Source: Poecilobothrus nobilitatus (taxonomy: Eukaryota; Arthropoda; Insecta; Diptera; Dolichopodidae). From it: a DNA stretch of 64,000 nucleotides. Position numbers and translations under genes: made by a program. The notes beneath the pieces are model-generated. The model saw only the letters and a program-made list of their open reading frames with translations, searched no databases and was not told the origin of the DNA. The stretch lies in assembly GCA_947095535.1 (NCBI GenBank), contig OX352774.1, positions 215,190,965-215,254,964 of the forward strand, written 5' to 3'. This document shows positions 31,378 to 44,793 of the stretch, piece after piece. Positions within the stretch are counted from its first letter, which is position 1. Each line of letters opens with the position of its first letter.

Positions 31378-31427
31378 TAATAATTCGGTTGCATCGACTT
31401 ACTGTTACATTTACTTGTTTTTTGGTA

Positions 31428-31700
31428 AAAATGGTGAGAATTATCAAAAGATACTGTATGCAACACAACATTTATGTGAAACTTTAATTCACTAAACATA
31501 CCAGACCCGTCTTAAAATATTAAAACTATATAGTCTTAAAGATTAACTATTACTTTTGCGTTAACTCTTATAATACTTGTATATCTATATACTGAAATTG
31601 CAGACTTATGTCAAGGTAATCTGCGTTATATGATAAATGTATGGTTTAGTTCTTTTAAGCTTTCTATTGATATTTTCGGAATGTATATAGGAGTTTATCT
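31428..31700 (+). repeat. Diverged dispersed repeat, copy 1
   Basis: It aligns in the same orientation with 38650-38912. Shared blocks include AAAGATACTGTATGCAACA, TCTTAAAATATTAA, TAGTCTTAA, a GTTAAC(A/T)CTTATA block, AATCTGCGTT-like sequence and TATAGGAGTTT. It is probably an old, non-coding mobile-element copy. No termini were identified. Confidence 0.6.
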
Positions 31701-31815
31701 TCTTATGACATAAAATTTGAAGTGACTTTCAATAAAGAAAAAATTTAATTTATTTTAAATTTAAAAGGCTAAATTAAGGATTTAAATATATATTTTTTTT
31801 TTTTCAAATAATTTT

Positions 31816-31945
31816 GGGCCAAATGCATAAAATTGAGCTCTTCAACTCACATCTCACTTTTTAAAACAAATTCTAAAAGTTCATGAGCAATTTTTGTTTT
31901 AAAAGTTGAGATTTAAGTTCAAGCTTACTTTTATGCATTCGACCC
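31816..31945. mobile_element. Compact 130-bp foldback MITE
   Basis: The left arm starts GGGCCAAATGCATAAAATTG and the reverse complement of the right arm starts GGGTCGAATGCATAAAAGTA. Similarity continues for about 55 bases per arm through TCTCA.CTTTTTAAAACAAA, leaving only a short spacer. The whole element is therefore one long imperfect hairpin, typical of a foldback MITE. It has no coding capacity. The target duplication is not clear in the T/A-rich flanks. Confidence 0.7.
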
Positions 31946-32423
31946 ATTATCTTTAATCTTAATATTTTATTTTAATATTGTATTTTTAATACAATTAATT
32001 ACAATTTAATATGATTAAAGAAAATTATCTTTAAATCAAATTTTAAATTTTCGCTTCCCATTGTGTGTGTTATACATTTGGAAAATCAAATATCGTAGTT
32101 TAATTGTCCAATATGGTTATATAATTTTTATACACTATGTTAATTTAACTTAACGTTGATGAAATTATACGAGAATGTTAAAGGGAGAATATACCTATCT
32201 TATCAACTTTGATTTTATTATTTTTCTCTTTTTTTTTTTTTTTTTTTTACCGATGATTAAAGTTGGAATGTAATCATACTTATTTTCAAAAAAATTCTTT
32301 AGATAAAATAAATTTTTGATTGAGTTTTTATAATTGATGATAAGATATTAAATTGTTTCGTAAATTTTTTTTTAAGTATATATACTTCATAAAAAAAATA
32401 AAGGATCTTAAAAAAAAATATAT

Positions 32424-32996
32424 AAAAATATTTGATAATATGTATTGAGTATTATATAATAGTATTTAACATATTAATTATACATAGTACATATTATTAT
32501 ATCATAATATGATTAAAATAGTACTTGATTCACATACTTGATGTGATAACAAAATACTAAAAAAAAAAAAAAAAATTTTTTTTTATGGAAAAATTAAAAA
32601 TGTTTGTCACTATATGTATATAAAAGACTGTATTAAATTATTTATTTGTTTATTTGTTTATTATATGAATCGGGTTTAAATCAATTGAAAAATTTTTATT
32701 TTGGTGCTTTGAAAATTCTTAATAATTTTACATTATGTACAATGTTAGGTTCTTAGATATAATATGAATGTATACAAAAGAAGTCATATAAAAAAACTCT
32801 GGTTCTATGACCAAATAATAAATGAACTAATTAAGAAATTAAAGAGAAAAATAAGTTTTTAAATTTATCTATATAAATTTGTCTAATAATACCTATTTTT
32901 TATACAAGACATTTTTTTTTTTTTTTGGTATGATAAGTAATACAATATTGCTACTCTACTCTGTGTATGTATATATAATATAAATAGGTATACATA
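32424..32996 (+). repeat. Duplicated segment A, copy 1
   Basis: It is virtually identical to 34796-35369 over 573 bp. The only differences I can see are homopolymer lengths. It is AT-rich and non-coding. See the finding on the [A-X-B][A-B] layout. Confidence 0.9.
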
Positions 32997-34364
32997 TATA
33001 TATATTGATAATATTAAAAATATAATAATGATTGGAAAATTACTAATAATTAATAAATACATCATTAAAAAGTACTTAATACTAATTTTCAAGAATAAAT
33101 GGTTTATATTTATTGCAAATACTTAAATTATTTGACGTATTAACGTGACCTAAAGGTGTTCCAATATTGCAAATAATGATTAATCTGATTTTTTTGATTT
33201 TAAGATAATCAAAAAAAAATTACATTTATATTAAGAAGTCATCCGAAATTTTAGGATTTTATCAAATTAACAAAAATAAATTAAGTATTTATATATGTAT
33301 ATAACGAAATTAAATATGGAGCAACCGTTTTTTTTTTTTTTTTTTGAAATAATACGAGTAATTTTATTTTGGAAAATGGAAATGCTAATAAAGATTAAGT
33401 GATTTGATCCTGTATATTAGGTTTCATTAGGATCCTTTATACTTCATTTTATCGATTTTATTTAATAAAAATCATTATTTCAGTAAGTAAAGTAATTAGG
33501 ACTGTATGTAAGATGTAGAGTAGAATCAAATTCCATTTAAAATATACATATGTAATTTATAAGAAATACAAAAAAAAAAACATGTTTAATTTTATCTAAA
33601 TTAAATTTTATTATTTTTAATTAATTTCCGTCATTACTTTTATTGTGTACCTATGTATGTACAAGGAAAAAAATTTTAAAAAACAAAATGTCATAAAATA
33701 AACTTTAAATTTAAAAATACCAAAGAAAAACTAAAACAATTAAAATATTTTAATTCTATATAAAATCTTCGTCTTTATTATATGAATAACATTAACCATC
33801 CTGTTCATCATTTTCTGCTTTCCATAACGTAGGATTAAGAAATTTTTTTTATATAAAATAAAATATTTAGAAACGTTTTCCATTCATTAACTTGGTGCTT
33901 GCTAAATAATAATACGTATATATATACATATACAATAAAGAATACTGGGATTAAATTGTTTGGAATGGATCGATCACAAGTATTTTCTTTAATTTACCTT
34001 CACTATTAGTTTTGGAATGTATATAGTTAATACCACTTTTTATTTTTTAAATATGTATAATAGATATGTTTAGCTATTATAAATTTAAAATCTCATACGC
34101 TGAAGTATCTTTAAATATGTATTTGTTGTTTTGTTCTTTTTAGACCTTAGAAATCAACTTTTGGTAAATTAATTTCTATGTTAAATCAATTTCTAATCTT
34201 ATCACTGTTCCATCTTGAGCATACATTTTTAAATGTTCTTCAAGCTGCACTATTATTATTTTTATCAAACATAAAAACATAACATTATTATTTTTAACAA
34301 ACATGAAAACATAATGGTGGTTAAATTGAGATTAATGTTCAACAATATATAGGCAAAATCTTAA
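32997..34364. other. Segment X: unique AT-rich spacer between A and B, first copy only
   Basis: It shows no ORF, inverted termini or target duplication that would make it an insertion. It is more likely sequence deleted from the second copy than sequence inserted into the first. Confidence 0.5.
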
Positions 34365-34795
34365 ATATTTATCTGAATATATGTGATGCTTTTGTTGTAC
34401 AATTTTCTAATTATTCAGATTATGCCTCGCATAAGAATGCTATCCGTTCTAATGCAGTTACAGTAAATAAAAACTAGCAGTTTTACACCATACTATTTTG
34501 CACGATTTTTGATACATAGCGTGCTTTAAAATTTTTTTGATGATTTTTGATAAAATAATCTTGAATGGCTCGATTTAGAAAGATATAACAAAATGCATTT
34601 TGTATAGAGTAAATTACAAGCTTTATTTTTTGTGTATTTGTGATATTCATGTGAACATAGAAATTACAAAGTTATGAAGGTTTGAAGTGATTTAAAAACA
34701 AGAAAAAGTTTTTGGTTCAAACTCTATTTTTTTTTTTTTTGAAACATCCTATATTTAGAATACTTTTCATAACATACTTTTCATAACATATATTT
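34365..34795 (+). repeat. Duplicated segment B, copy 1
   Basis: It is near-identical to 35373-35790, except that this copy carries an extra tandem 14-base ACTTTTCATAACAT-type unit near its end. Its content (TTCTTG/AAAGTTATGAAGGTTTG style) resembles decayed mobile-element sequence. No ORF is present. It is immediately followed by segment A copy 2. Confidence 0.88.
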
Positions 34796-35369
34796 AAAAA
34801 TATTTGATAATATGTATTGAGTATTATATAATAGTATTTAACATATTAATTATACATAGTACATATTATTATATCATAATATGATTAAAATAGTACTTGA
34901 TTCACATACTTGATGTGATAACAAAATACTAAAAAAAAAAAAAAAAATTTTTTTTTATGGAAAAATTAAAAATGTTTGTCACTATATGTATATAAAAGAC
35001 TGTATTAAATTATTTATTTGTTTATTTGTTTATTATATGAATCGGGTTTAAATCAATTGAAAAATTTTTATTTTGGTGCTTTGAAAATTCTTAATAATTT
35101 TACATTATGTACAATGTTAGGTTCTTAGATATAATATGAATGTATACAAAAGAAGTCATATAAAAAAACTCTGGTTCTATGACCAAATAATAAATGAACT
35201 AATTAAGAAATTAAAGAGAAAAATAAGTTTTTAAATTTATCTATATAAATTTGTCTAATAATACCTATTTTTTATACAAGACATTTTTTTTTTTTTTTTG
35301 GTATGATAAGTAATACAATATTGCTACTCTACTCTGTGTATGTATATATAATATAAATAGGTATACATA
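34796..35369 (+). repeat. Duplicated segment A, copy 2
   Basis: It is the second copy of 32424-32996, joined directly to segment B copy 2. The 1368 bp (32997-34364) that separate A from B in the first copy are absent here. Confidence 0.9.
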
Positions 35370-35372
35370 GGT

Positions 35373-35790
35373 ATATTTATCTGAATATATGTGATGCTTT
35401 TGTTGTACAATTTTCTAATTATTCAGATTATGCCTCGCATAAGAATGCTATCCGTTCTAATGCAGTTACAGTAAATAAAAACTAGCAGTTTTACACCATA
35501 CTATTTTGCACGATTTTTGATACATAGCGTGCTTTAAAATTTTTTTGATGATTTTTGATAAAATAATCTTGAATGGCTCGATTTAGAAAGATATAACAAA
35601 ATGCATTTTGTATAGAGTAAATTACAAGCTTTATTTTTTGTGTATTTGTGATATTCATGTGAACATAGAAATTACAAAGTTATGAAGGTTTGAAGTGATT
35701 TAAAAACAAGAAAAAGTTTTTGGTTCAAACTCTATTTTTTTTTTTTTTGAAACATCCTATATTTAGAATACTTTTCATAACATATATTTT
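35373..35790 (+). repeat. Duplicated segment B, copy 2
   Basis: It is the second copy of 34365-34795. After 35790 the sequence becomes unique (GAAAAGGACG). Confidence 0.88.
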
Positions 35791-37746
35791 GAAAAGGACG
35801 TTTTAAATTGAAAATTTTTGATTTTCTTATAACTATTTCTTTATAATTTATTATTTAAATAATTTATTCTATCTAGATTTTAAATTTAAAATTTTTGAAT
35901 CATTATTTGTAAAATTTTTAATTGCCTATTTGATATTTTAAAGGTTATATGTATACTTATTTTAACAAGAATTGGATATTATTAGATATTATATTTCAAA
36001 TATAACATTAAATTATATTAAATAAAAAAAAATTTAAATAATAACCTTATATATAGTATTTTAGTATAATTCTACATAATATGTGGTATTAGATATACCT
36101 ATATATAAAGTATTATTTATGTAGATATATCTAAAGTATATAATTTATAATGAATGGATTAAAATTTAACGACATTAATAATCAAAAGGTGTAATCAAAA
36201 AAAAAAGGTACATATATAAATTGAACCGTAATGAACTCTTTTAACTCTTAAATCAATTTTAAATTAATGATTCTTGTTAATTTATTAGAGTATATATATA
36301 TATAAATTATATATATAAATATATATGCATATATGTATCAAATATTGAAATTAAAGATTCTAAATTTTCTTTAAATATTAGATAAAAAGAAAAAAAAAAA
36401 TTTTTTTTTATATATATATATACACCTATAAAAAAAAATTTTTATAGGTGTTACATTACAACAATATAATGTTACCATGTATATACATATATTAGTATTT
36501 CAATAGCGTGTGCTAAAGCTCTAAATTACTTTACTAAATTCATGACCAAAAAAACAAAAAAAAAACAAAAAATAAAAAAAATTTCTCATCCATTTAATAC
36601 AAAAATTTTAAATCAAATTTCTTAAAAAAAGAAAAAAAAAAACAATTTAAATCAAATTTACTATTTTTATTTAATTTCTCTTCTTTAAAATTCTGTAAAA
36701 CAAAAAATAAAAAAAAAAAATAAATAAATATTGAATATATTATTGGTGCTGTTATTGTAAAACACTACTAAACTAATTAAGAAAACTCTTGTCTACAATT
36801 TTATATTAAAAGAAAAAGAAAACAATTTGAATGAATTTTTTTTTTCCTAATTAAAATACAATAGGAGAGAAAACTGTATTTTTTTTTTTCTGTTTTTTTT
36901 TTTTTTTAATTTTTTGTTCAAATATATACATATTGGTAAAAAAAAAACTAAAAAGAGATAGCAATATTGAATAAGACAAAAAACTTTTATTATAAATATG
37001 AATGAATTTTCCTATTTATTCTGTTTTTTTTTTTTTTTGTTTTTATTTTTTATACTGTTTTTTCTTATTTATTTTAATCAAAAGTCTAGTCAATTTTCAA
37101 GTTGTAGATATTATTATTTGTTGCTGATGTAAAAAGAAAACAAAACAAAAAAAAAAGAAAAAAAAAAAACTAAACAACCTTACCTTGTAAAAAATTCCAA
37201 TGTCATGCATGAAAATTCTTTTATGATCACACATTATAATCACTACCACCATCACTAACATATTATCTCCATCTATCAATGTCTATTTAATGATCATATT
37301 TTTGTTTTTGATTTTTGTTTTTTTTTTTTTTGATAAATATAAAAAATAGAGTTACCAGATTCTAGTACAAAAAGAGGACATTGCTATAATACTGTCTATA
37401 TTGAAAAAAATATTTGTATGTAAATATGTATGTTAACATAATATGTATATTATGTTTATTTTTAAAATAAAATACAATTTTTTATTAGATCTTAAATTAT
37501 TGTAAACAAAAAATTCGATTCTGTTTGTCAATTCGAAATTTGAAGTTTAGAAAAGATCACTGATCTTTTTTCTTTCAAAGATACTTACTTACATATTATA
37601 TCTAATTTAATAGAAAATTGTTTGTTGATTAAATTTTTTGGAAAATTTTATTATTCAGAGTCTGAAAGTTATTAATCATTTCCTGAAAAAAAATTCTAAA
37701 ATTTATTTATATAAATTTCCATGAATGAATTTCCTTATTTTTCTGG
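35791..37746. other. AT-rich DNA, no gene recognised
   Basis: It contains poly-A/poly-T blocks and microsatellites, one hairpin (listed) and a solitary element-end-like sequence at about 37350-37385 resembling the ends of 16773-17364. Confidence 0.45.
36422..36451. repeat. Perfect 13-bp hairpin
   Basis: ACACCTATAAAAA (36422-36434) and TTTTTATAGGTGT (36439-36451) pair perfectly around a 4-base A loop. It sits inside TATA microsatellite DNA. The function is unknown. Confidence 0.5.
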
Positions 37747-38320
37747 TATGGTTATGCTGAAGTCTGTCAAAATGTTTCAATGAATAAAAATTTCACATAT
37801 GGGTATACTGAAATCAGAATTTTATTCACGGTTGCAAAACGAAATTTTTCTTTTTTTGTGTATAATATGCTGTAGTTTTTCGAAATGGAAAATGAATGAA
37901 AATGAATGAAATTCCTTTCGGCACAATTTGTCATTTGAAAGCAACCAGTTGAGATCGAAGTGTTATTTAGTGCAAAATAATTTTTATTTTTTAATAAGTT
38001 TTGATAAGTTTATTTTTTTTTTTAAGTTATAAATTTAAAAATATTTTTGTTTGAAATCGGTGCATTTTTCAGCGTAAAAAATAATATTTTGAGTAATTTA
38101 CTTTTGAATTTTTTGTTTATACTGAACAAAAACAACAGAAAATATCAATCAAAAAATACTAAGATTACAAAAAATATTTCACGAAACATATGAATTTGAC
38201 ATCTGCAAAAAGTGTTTGCAAGCATACCAATTTTTTTGGAATGTGGAACGGATCATTTCGATCCGTTCGATCAAACGAAACATTCGATCGATTTTTCCAG
38301 TGAAATTCAGCATAACCATA
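37747..38320. mobile_element. 574-bp TIR element (MITE-like)
   Basis: TATGGTTATGCTGAA at 37747-37761 is perfectly inverted at 38306-38320. If TA is the duplicated target, as for Tc1/mariner relatives, the terminal repeat is TGGTTATGCTGAA. The interior has no ORF but is less AT-rich near the right end. There GAACGGATC/GATCCGTTC (38246-38268) makes a 9-bp stem, followed by more TTCGATC words. Confidence 0.68.
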
Positions 38321-38649
38321 TAAATATTTCCTATTTTTACAATGTTTTATGCGATTTCTTAATCTAATTAATTATGTAATTATTTTCTATTAACATTTCC
38401 CAGTATTTATCTTATTTTTCCAGCTTGTGTATTTTGTTAATTAGCCACAAAGAATTCATTATATTATGATAATCTCTTACAAAATAAATGTAATTTTTTT
38501 TACTGTAAAAGACAAATTAAAATACTAAACATTTTCTTTAAGAAAACCAAAAAAAAAAAAAAAAAGCCTCTCAAAATAAAATAACTAGATTGATTTGATA
38601 TTACATAAGTATCCTGAGTATTTGAATTGAATTTTTTTTTTTTCATTGG

Positions 38650-38912
38650 GTAAGGATCGTGTGAATCATCGAAAGATACTGTATGCAACATGTCAGTTAT
38701 GTCAGACTTTAAGTCACTAAAAACACCAGTCTTGTCTTAAAATATTAATACTAGTCTTAAGGACTATTTATTTATTTTACGTTAACACTTATAGATCTAC
38801 TGGAGTTGCAGATCTTCGTAATGGTGATCTGCGTTTATCTCTAAATCTACTGCCCTACAAGTTCTTTTAGACCATCAGTTGGCATTTACAGAATATAGGA
38901 GTTTTGATGCTT
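38650..38912 (+). repeat. Diverged dispersed repeat, copy 2
   Basis: It is the partner of 31428-31700 in the same orientation, with similar block order and an internal GATCT-rich region (AGATCTACTGGAGTTGCAGA). It is non-coding. Confidence 0.6.
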
Positions 38913-41599
38913 CAACATTTATGTGCCCATCCAAACATAAATGTTTTGAGGTTATTTTTTCGTTTACACTATATGTAAAATGTAAATCGCAATTTTGTAT
39001 GTACCAATACCAAGGAGCGTTTACCATGTTACATAAAATTTTATTTTGGAAGATTTGAATGCTCCTATATATGAATATTTGTTTGTTTGGCGCACAACCT
39101 CATTGCTTTATATCGTGTACAACCAAACAACCATAATTTTTTGATTATAATTTAAATTGAAATGAACATTTATTTTAGACGCTTTAACAACTTATCTGTT
39201 TGGTCAGTTGGTTATATTAATCATTTGTGTTTTTTTTTTTAACCTGTACGAATTGTATATTAATTAAATTTATAGATTATTTTATTTATATGAGCATGAA
39301 CAAATGCCTAAAACAAAAATGGAAATATACATATATATTTTATTTTTTTTTTATAAATAAAATCTATAATAAATATACAAAATCAGAAATACATATTACA
39401 AATGTATATATATATATATATAAATGTCTCTGATAAATTATATTAACTAGATATGATATATATATGTATATCCATAGTAAAAAAAGTGTTAAGTTTTACT
39501 TTGGAAAATAAATTTAATATGGCATGAAAAAGAAAATCAAAAAACGGGAAAATTTATATAAAACAGAAAAAATAAAAACAAAAACAAAACAAAAAAATAG
39601 AATAAAATGAAAAGAAAATATAGTGGAAAAACATTTCCATTTATGGTGGGTTTCACAAATTGAGATTTTCTTTTTTTTTTTCATATATATTTTTATTTAT
39701 TTGTTGTAATTATCGTTTCTTTTTAAAAAAAAATATTAAATTAAGTTAAAAAAAAATATTATTTTTACTATTATTTAAAAAAAAATTTTTTTTTTTTTTG
39801 CTTTACTTATAAAATCATTTCATATTATTATATATATGTACATATATAGTTATATATTATAGTTAGGTATTATCTGTTTAGTTATACTTATTACTTATTA
39901 GTATTTAATGATTCGTTTTATTACCATTTAAAAAAAAAAAAAAATATTTAGTCAGGTGAATCAATAATGCGTAAATAGAGGGAAAATAATATGAAAAACT
40001 AGAAAAGAAAAAAGAAATACAACAAATAAAAAAACTTGGAAAAAAAAAAAAAAACATGATATATGGATGAAATGGAATGCACATATGAATATTTGTAATG
40101 GTACATGATTTAAGTGAAAATGAGAGAAAAAATATGTACAAATTTGACTTAAATAGATTGAACTGAAATTAAAAAAAACAAAAAACAAAAATATTGTATT
40201 GTATTTTGTAGCATGAATTAATTTTTTTTTTTATTTTTATATTTTATTATTGAAAAAAATAAAAAAAAAATAAAAATAATGCAACGAAGTGATACAAAAA
40301 TATGTCTCGATTTTCAAAGTTAATGTATTCTTTTCTGGGTGGTTTTATGGTCATATCTGGACACAACATATACAAGTAATAAATAAATAAATATGTATTT
40401 ACATTAATTTTTGACAATTACAATGTAAAATTGTTTTGTTTTTGAAATTCTAAAATATATATGTACATATGTATGCATACAAAATCTTGATGCTTTTAAA
40501 AAAAAAAAAAAAAAGATGCTTAGAAAAAAATCCATGTAGCAGTTTTTTTTTTTTTTAATGGAATCTAAAATAATTAAAAAAAGTTTAAACTGAAATTTTG
40601 TGAAATGATATATATGTACATATGTGTATATATGTAGCATGTACTTACTTTTGAATTTCTTTATGAATTAATTGCCTTAAATTTTGCTGCAAACATATTA
40701 TGTATATACATATATACATAGTAAAAAATAAAGCAAAGTAGATAGATATTATTTAGATTTATCAAAAACTAAAAAGTTTGTCTTATGTTATTTATATGTC
40801 AGTATATAAGTATGTCCGGTAGATTTAAGACTTAAAAAATACATATACATAAGTTAAAAGCAAAAATTATTCAAATATCTTATGTACCTACAAGTACAAT
40901 ATATTTATACTATAGAGAGCCTCTATGATTTATTTGTTATCAAATTTTATATAATATCCCTTCAATTCATAAAAAACGACTATTTGTTACACATTACATT
41001 TTCTAAAAATATAATTTATGTATGCAATGTACATCATTTTTTTTTTTCGATTTGTTTTGAAACTTTGAAAATGCATAATAAAAATTCCACCACTTTTTCT
41101 CAAATTTTTCTTTCAATATTCCGTTCCTCATTCATATATTCCACCTAACTTTATTATTTTTTTCATTATAAAAAATATAGATTTTCCACTTCTCACAAAT
41201 GTCATATATAAGATTTAGTGAATTTAAATATGACAATATTTATTGATAATATGTATTTATGTGAGTGATATATGAGTTCATATATAGACTCATTGATACT
41301 GCATTTCAATGACTCCCAAAATTCATTTACCTCAGTAAAAAAAGAAAAATCTTCTCAGTTCAAATGAAATTTCTCAGTTCATTAAAATATTATTTTTTTT
41401 TTTGTTTCTCTGAAAATAGTATAGAATATATACTATAACACATTTACACTTCGCGTGCATTAAATATCCTTTCTTTGACTAATTTCTAATATTGTAATAC
41501 ATAACAAATGAGTGTTCTATAACTCATGTAATTCATGTAACTATCAGCTAAACGAATCTTAACATTACCATAATTTAAATGTGTTAGTATGCTAATTAG
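38913..41599. other. AT-rich DNA, no gene recognised
   Basis: Long purine/pyrimidine tracts (39480-39620, 39920-40310) explain the Phe/Ser-rich shadow ORFs. Microsatellites lie at 39400-39475, 40455-40480 and 40610-40640. CTCAGTTCA is directly repeated at 41357 and 41379. Confidence 0.45.
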
Positions 41600-41745
41600 T
41601 CAGCCAAGTTAAACGAGTATTTATGAAGTACATTTTACTCTTCGTTTTATATCCTCTTCTCTTACACCTGAAAATTAGTTTATTGGAAAAAGGGTATGAA
41701 AAGGAGGAAGAGGAAAACATAATTGTACTTGTCTGGCTTGGCTGA
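41600..41745. mobile_element. Possible 146-bp foldback MITE
   Basis: The ends TCAGCCAAG (41600) and CTTGGCTGA (41745) are perfect 9-bp inverted repeats. Weaker inverted similarity continues inward (GAGTA/AAGTA, CCTCTTCTC/CCTCTTCC) over about 45 bases. No target duplication was seen. Confidence 0.5.
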
Positions 41746-43947
41746 GTAAGATGAAGTTAATAACTAAATTACTTAAGAAGTAATGTTAGTAAATAATTAA
41801 ATTTTATAATAAATTAAAAATAATGTTAGTATAGATAATGTTTCCTAATAATTAGATCTGAGAGTATGGTAATGTTTGGTTTAGTACAGATTTATTATCA
41901 TTAATGTTGAAATGAGAAGAAAATAAATTAAGTTTGCGTAATATTTTCATAATTTATTCATTTCGACGATAATCAATTCTATAACTTTTAGTATTAAACA
42001 GTTCAATACATCTGAGATTATCTAAATTTTCTCTATATATACTATATATACAATCTGGTCATCAATACTAAGGACTAACACTTTACCAGTAATTATTTGG
42101 TGAATACTTTGGTGCCACTATAGTGTCCGACTATATATTTAGAATGAAAATCAATTAAGAATAATCTGTCCTTATAATGTGGAAGATGAATGGGATCTGC
42201 CTGTAAAAGATGCCTGTAAAAGATTAATGCAAAATGAAGAAATCTTTTCTGAACCGATTCAATCCGTAAAATATCGACTTCTCGATAGAAGATCTCTTCA
42301 ATAGGTATTACTTATAGGAGAAGATAAATTATATATGTAATACTTAAACAATGATCAAATTGGTTTTTACGGATAAATTTAGCAATTGAATCACTATATG
42401 AATCATATTTAAAGTAAATTATTCTTAATTAAATTAAAGGAAAAATTGTTAGGCAGTTATCGATTCAAATTGATTTCAATTTATATATTATGTCCTTGTA
42501 AGAATAACAAATATATTTTTTCTTTCCGTTAAAAAGATACTTATACTCCATAAAAATATTCGATGTGTCTATTTTCATTTTCTAATATTTTATATTCTAT
42601 GAATTTTTATATTTTTATATAAATATTCAATAAAATTTTTATATAATTTGTAATTGACATTTTTTTTATTATAAAATAAATTTTAAGAAAATATTTAACA
42701 ATTTAATTAATTCAACATATTAAATTTTATATTAAATCTTTGAAATTCACCTCATTTTGAACTTTAGATTAAATTTAAAAAAGCGATAAATATTGAATGA
42801 ATCGAAGAATTAACTTCTCCATACAAAATGTTCTTTGAAAAATTGCATACAAATCATAAATTTAATGTTCTTATTCTTTATTTCTATGATAATAAAATAA
42901 ATCGCTAACTTAAGAGTAAAACTTTTTGACAAAATAAATTTTCGTCTCCTTTCTATATAGTCTTCCTTTAAGTTATACACATTTTAAGAATAACTAACAA
43001 ATTGTTTCAATATCTTGTCTTGTATACTATTTAACGATTACTTTTATAAAGCTTAAGAGTTATAAAATTTTTTTTTATCTATTTTTTACATGACTTTTAA
43101 TCTACAAGCATAATAAAAGGATTAATTGATAACGATTGTATAAATAATTCGCTAAATTTAAAAACATATGTTTAGATTTGATTAATAAAACAATTAATTA
43201 AACTACAAAATTTTTAAATTTAAATTTTATTTAATGGTTATGTCATCAGAAATATTAGTATATTATTTTCGATTAGGTACGTACAATCAATAAATTTTGT
43301 GATTAAGTGATTATATTATCAAAAACAAAATTATTTATAACTAGTTTTAACTAATAAAGTATATATAGGATAGGCTCCTGAAAAATTTTTTTTTTGCAAT
43401 AAATGGTTATGTAACAATTTTGAACAACATAATAAATTAGAATAGTAATAGTCATTAATATGACAAAGTATATTATATATTTAAATATAAACCTTACTAG
43501 GTACTTTACTTACCTTACTTATTATACGTTCTGTAAAAACCACATTCGTCAATTTTATTATACAGTATATAAATCATCATTGAACATAATTTTTTTATAA
43601 ACCCATTCTTTACAAGTATCTAATTTTAAACGGATGTATAACATTTGTTTGAAGCTTTTACTGAAGAATGTCAATACCAAAACATATATTGTCTTATAAT
43701 TAATTAAATCATTTAAATTATAAAATATTTAAGACTAAAATAAAACTTTAATTTTAATCCATAGTTTTGCAAATGACAGCACACACGCTCGTTGCTTCTT
43801 ATGAAAACAACGTCAGTAAATATTCTACTTGACTTGAGCTAAATATCGATTTAGCCAAAATTTTAAATTGGGGCAAAATCATCAGGGTCCGTTTTAAGTC
43901 TAAAAAAACTCAGTGCTGTTTAGTCTCTCGGAAAAGAAACACTGCAA
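41746..43947. other. AT-rich DNA, no gene recognised
   Basis: It contains a small tandem GCCTGTAAAAGAT x2 near 42200 and a short hairpin GCTAAAT/ATTTAGC near 43839-43856. ORFs are low complexity. Confidence 0.45.
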
Positions 43948-44038
43948 TTCCTAACTTAACTTTTCAAGGGATAGTTTTACAACATGCTGGTGAGCTTAAC
44001 ATCTTGAGGATGGAGCTAATCAAAAGTTAAGTTGGTAT
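43948..44038. repeat. Short inverted repeat in a complex-sequence island
   Basis: AACTTAACTTTT (43953-43964) is perfectly inverted as AAAAGTTAAGTT (44022-44033). The surrounding 43770-44190 is more complex and less AT-rich than neighbouring DNA. It may be a decayed element. No ORF is present. Confidence 0.4.
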
Positions 44039-44756
44039 AGCTAAAGATGCAGCTAGGTGTATGAGATACCTAGTTCTTTTCATCTTCTTAACATCTATAT
44101 ATATGTTTTAACACCAATTACAACACCAAAAATGAAGTATAAAGCACATATATGAGCGGGATCTTCCAAAACGGCTTTGAGATTTCAGAATTCCTAAAAT
44201 GTTTGTACAATTAATTTTACTGAACTATCTCTTTAATCAGAGAAAGTTTAGTATTCGAGTTTACATTGAATATCCCTTTTAGTAATTTCTTTAGTTGTTC
44301 AACCTAGATGCAAAAAAAAATTTGGTATTTGCCATCAAACAGTATTGAAACAGTATTGAATATAGTGTTTTATAGGACACATTTTGTCTAAAAATATAGT
44401 ATACATTTAGTTTTTTTCTTTATATAAAATAAATAATGATGTAAAGGATCACTTATATTTATATAAAACAATTAAGAAGGTTTTTTGAAGAATTATTTAA
44501 ATGTCTGGCACACTAAGATATACATTACCTGTAGGCATCGCCTAGAAGTTTAAATATTGTGTGAATTTAAGTTAAGGATTTTTTTTTTCAATTTCAGGAT
44601 GTTCCAAACTTTATTTAAATACCATCAGGACAAAAAAAAAAAAAAATAGAATAAAATCATATCCGTTACTTAAAAAGTTTTCTCTTTATTACTTTTAAAT
44701 ATACATATGTATGTTTTTCTGCTTGTATATGTATATATATATATTTAATAATATAC

Positions 44757-44793
<37 letters not shown>

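Noticed and set aside
39905..40188. Possible membrane protein ORFs rich in Phe
   Set aside because: They are translations of purine-rich (+)/pyrimidine-rich (-) tracts in two overlapping frames, so composition explains them.
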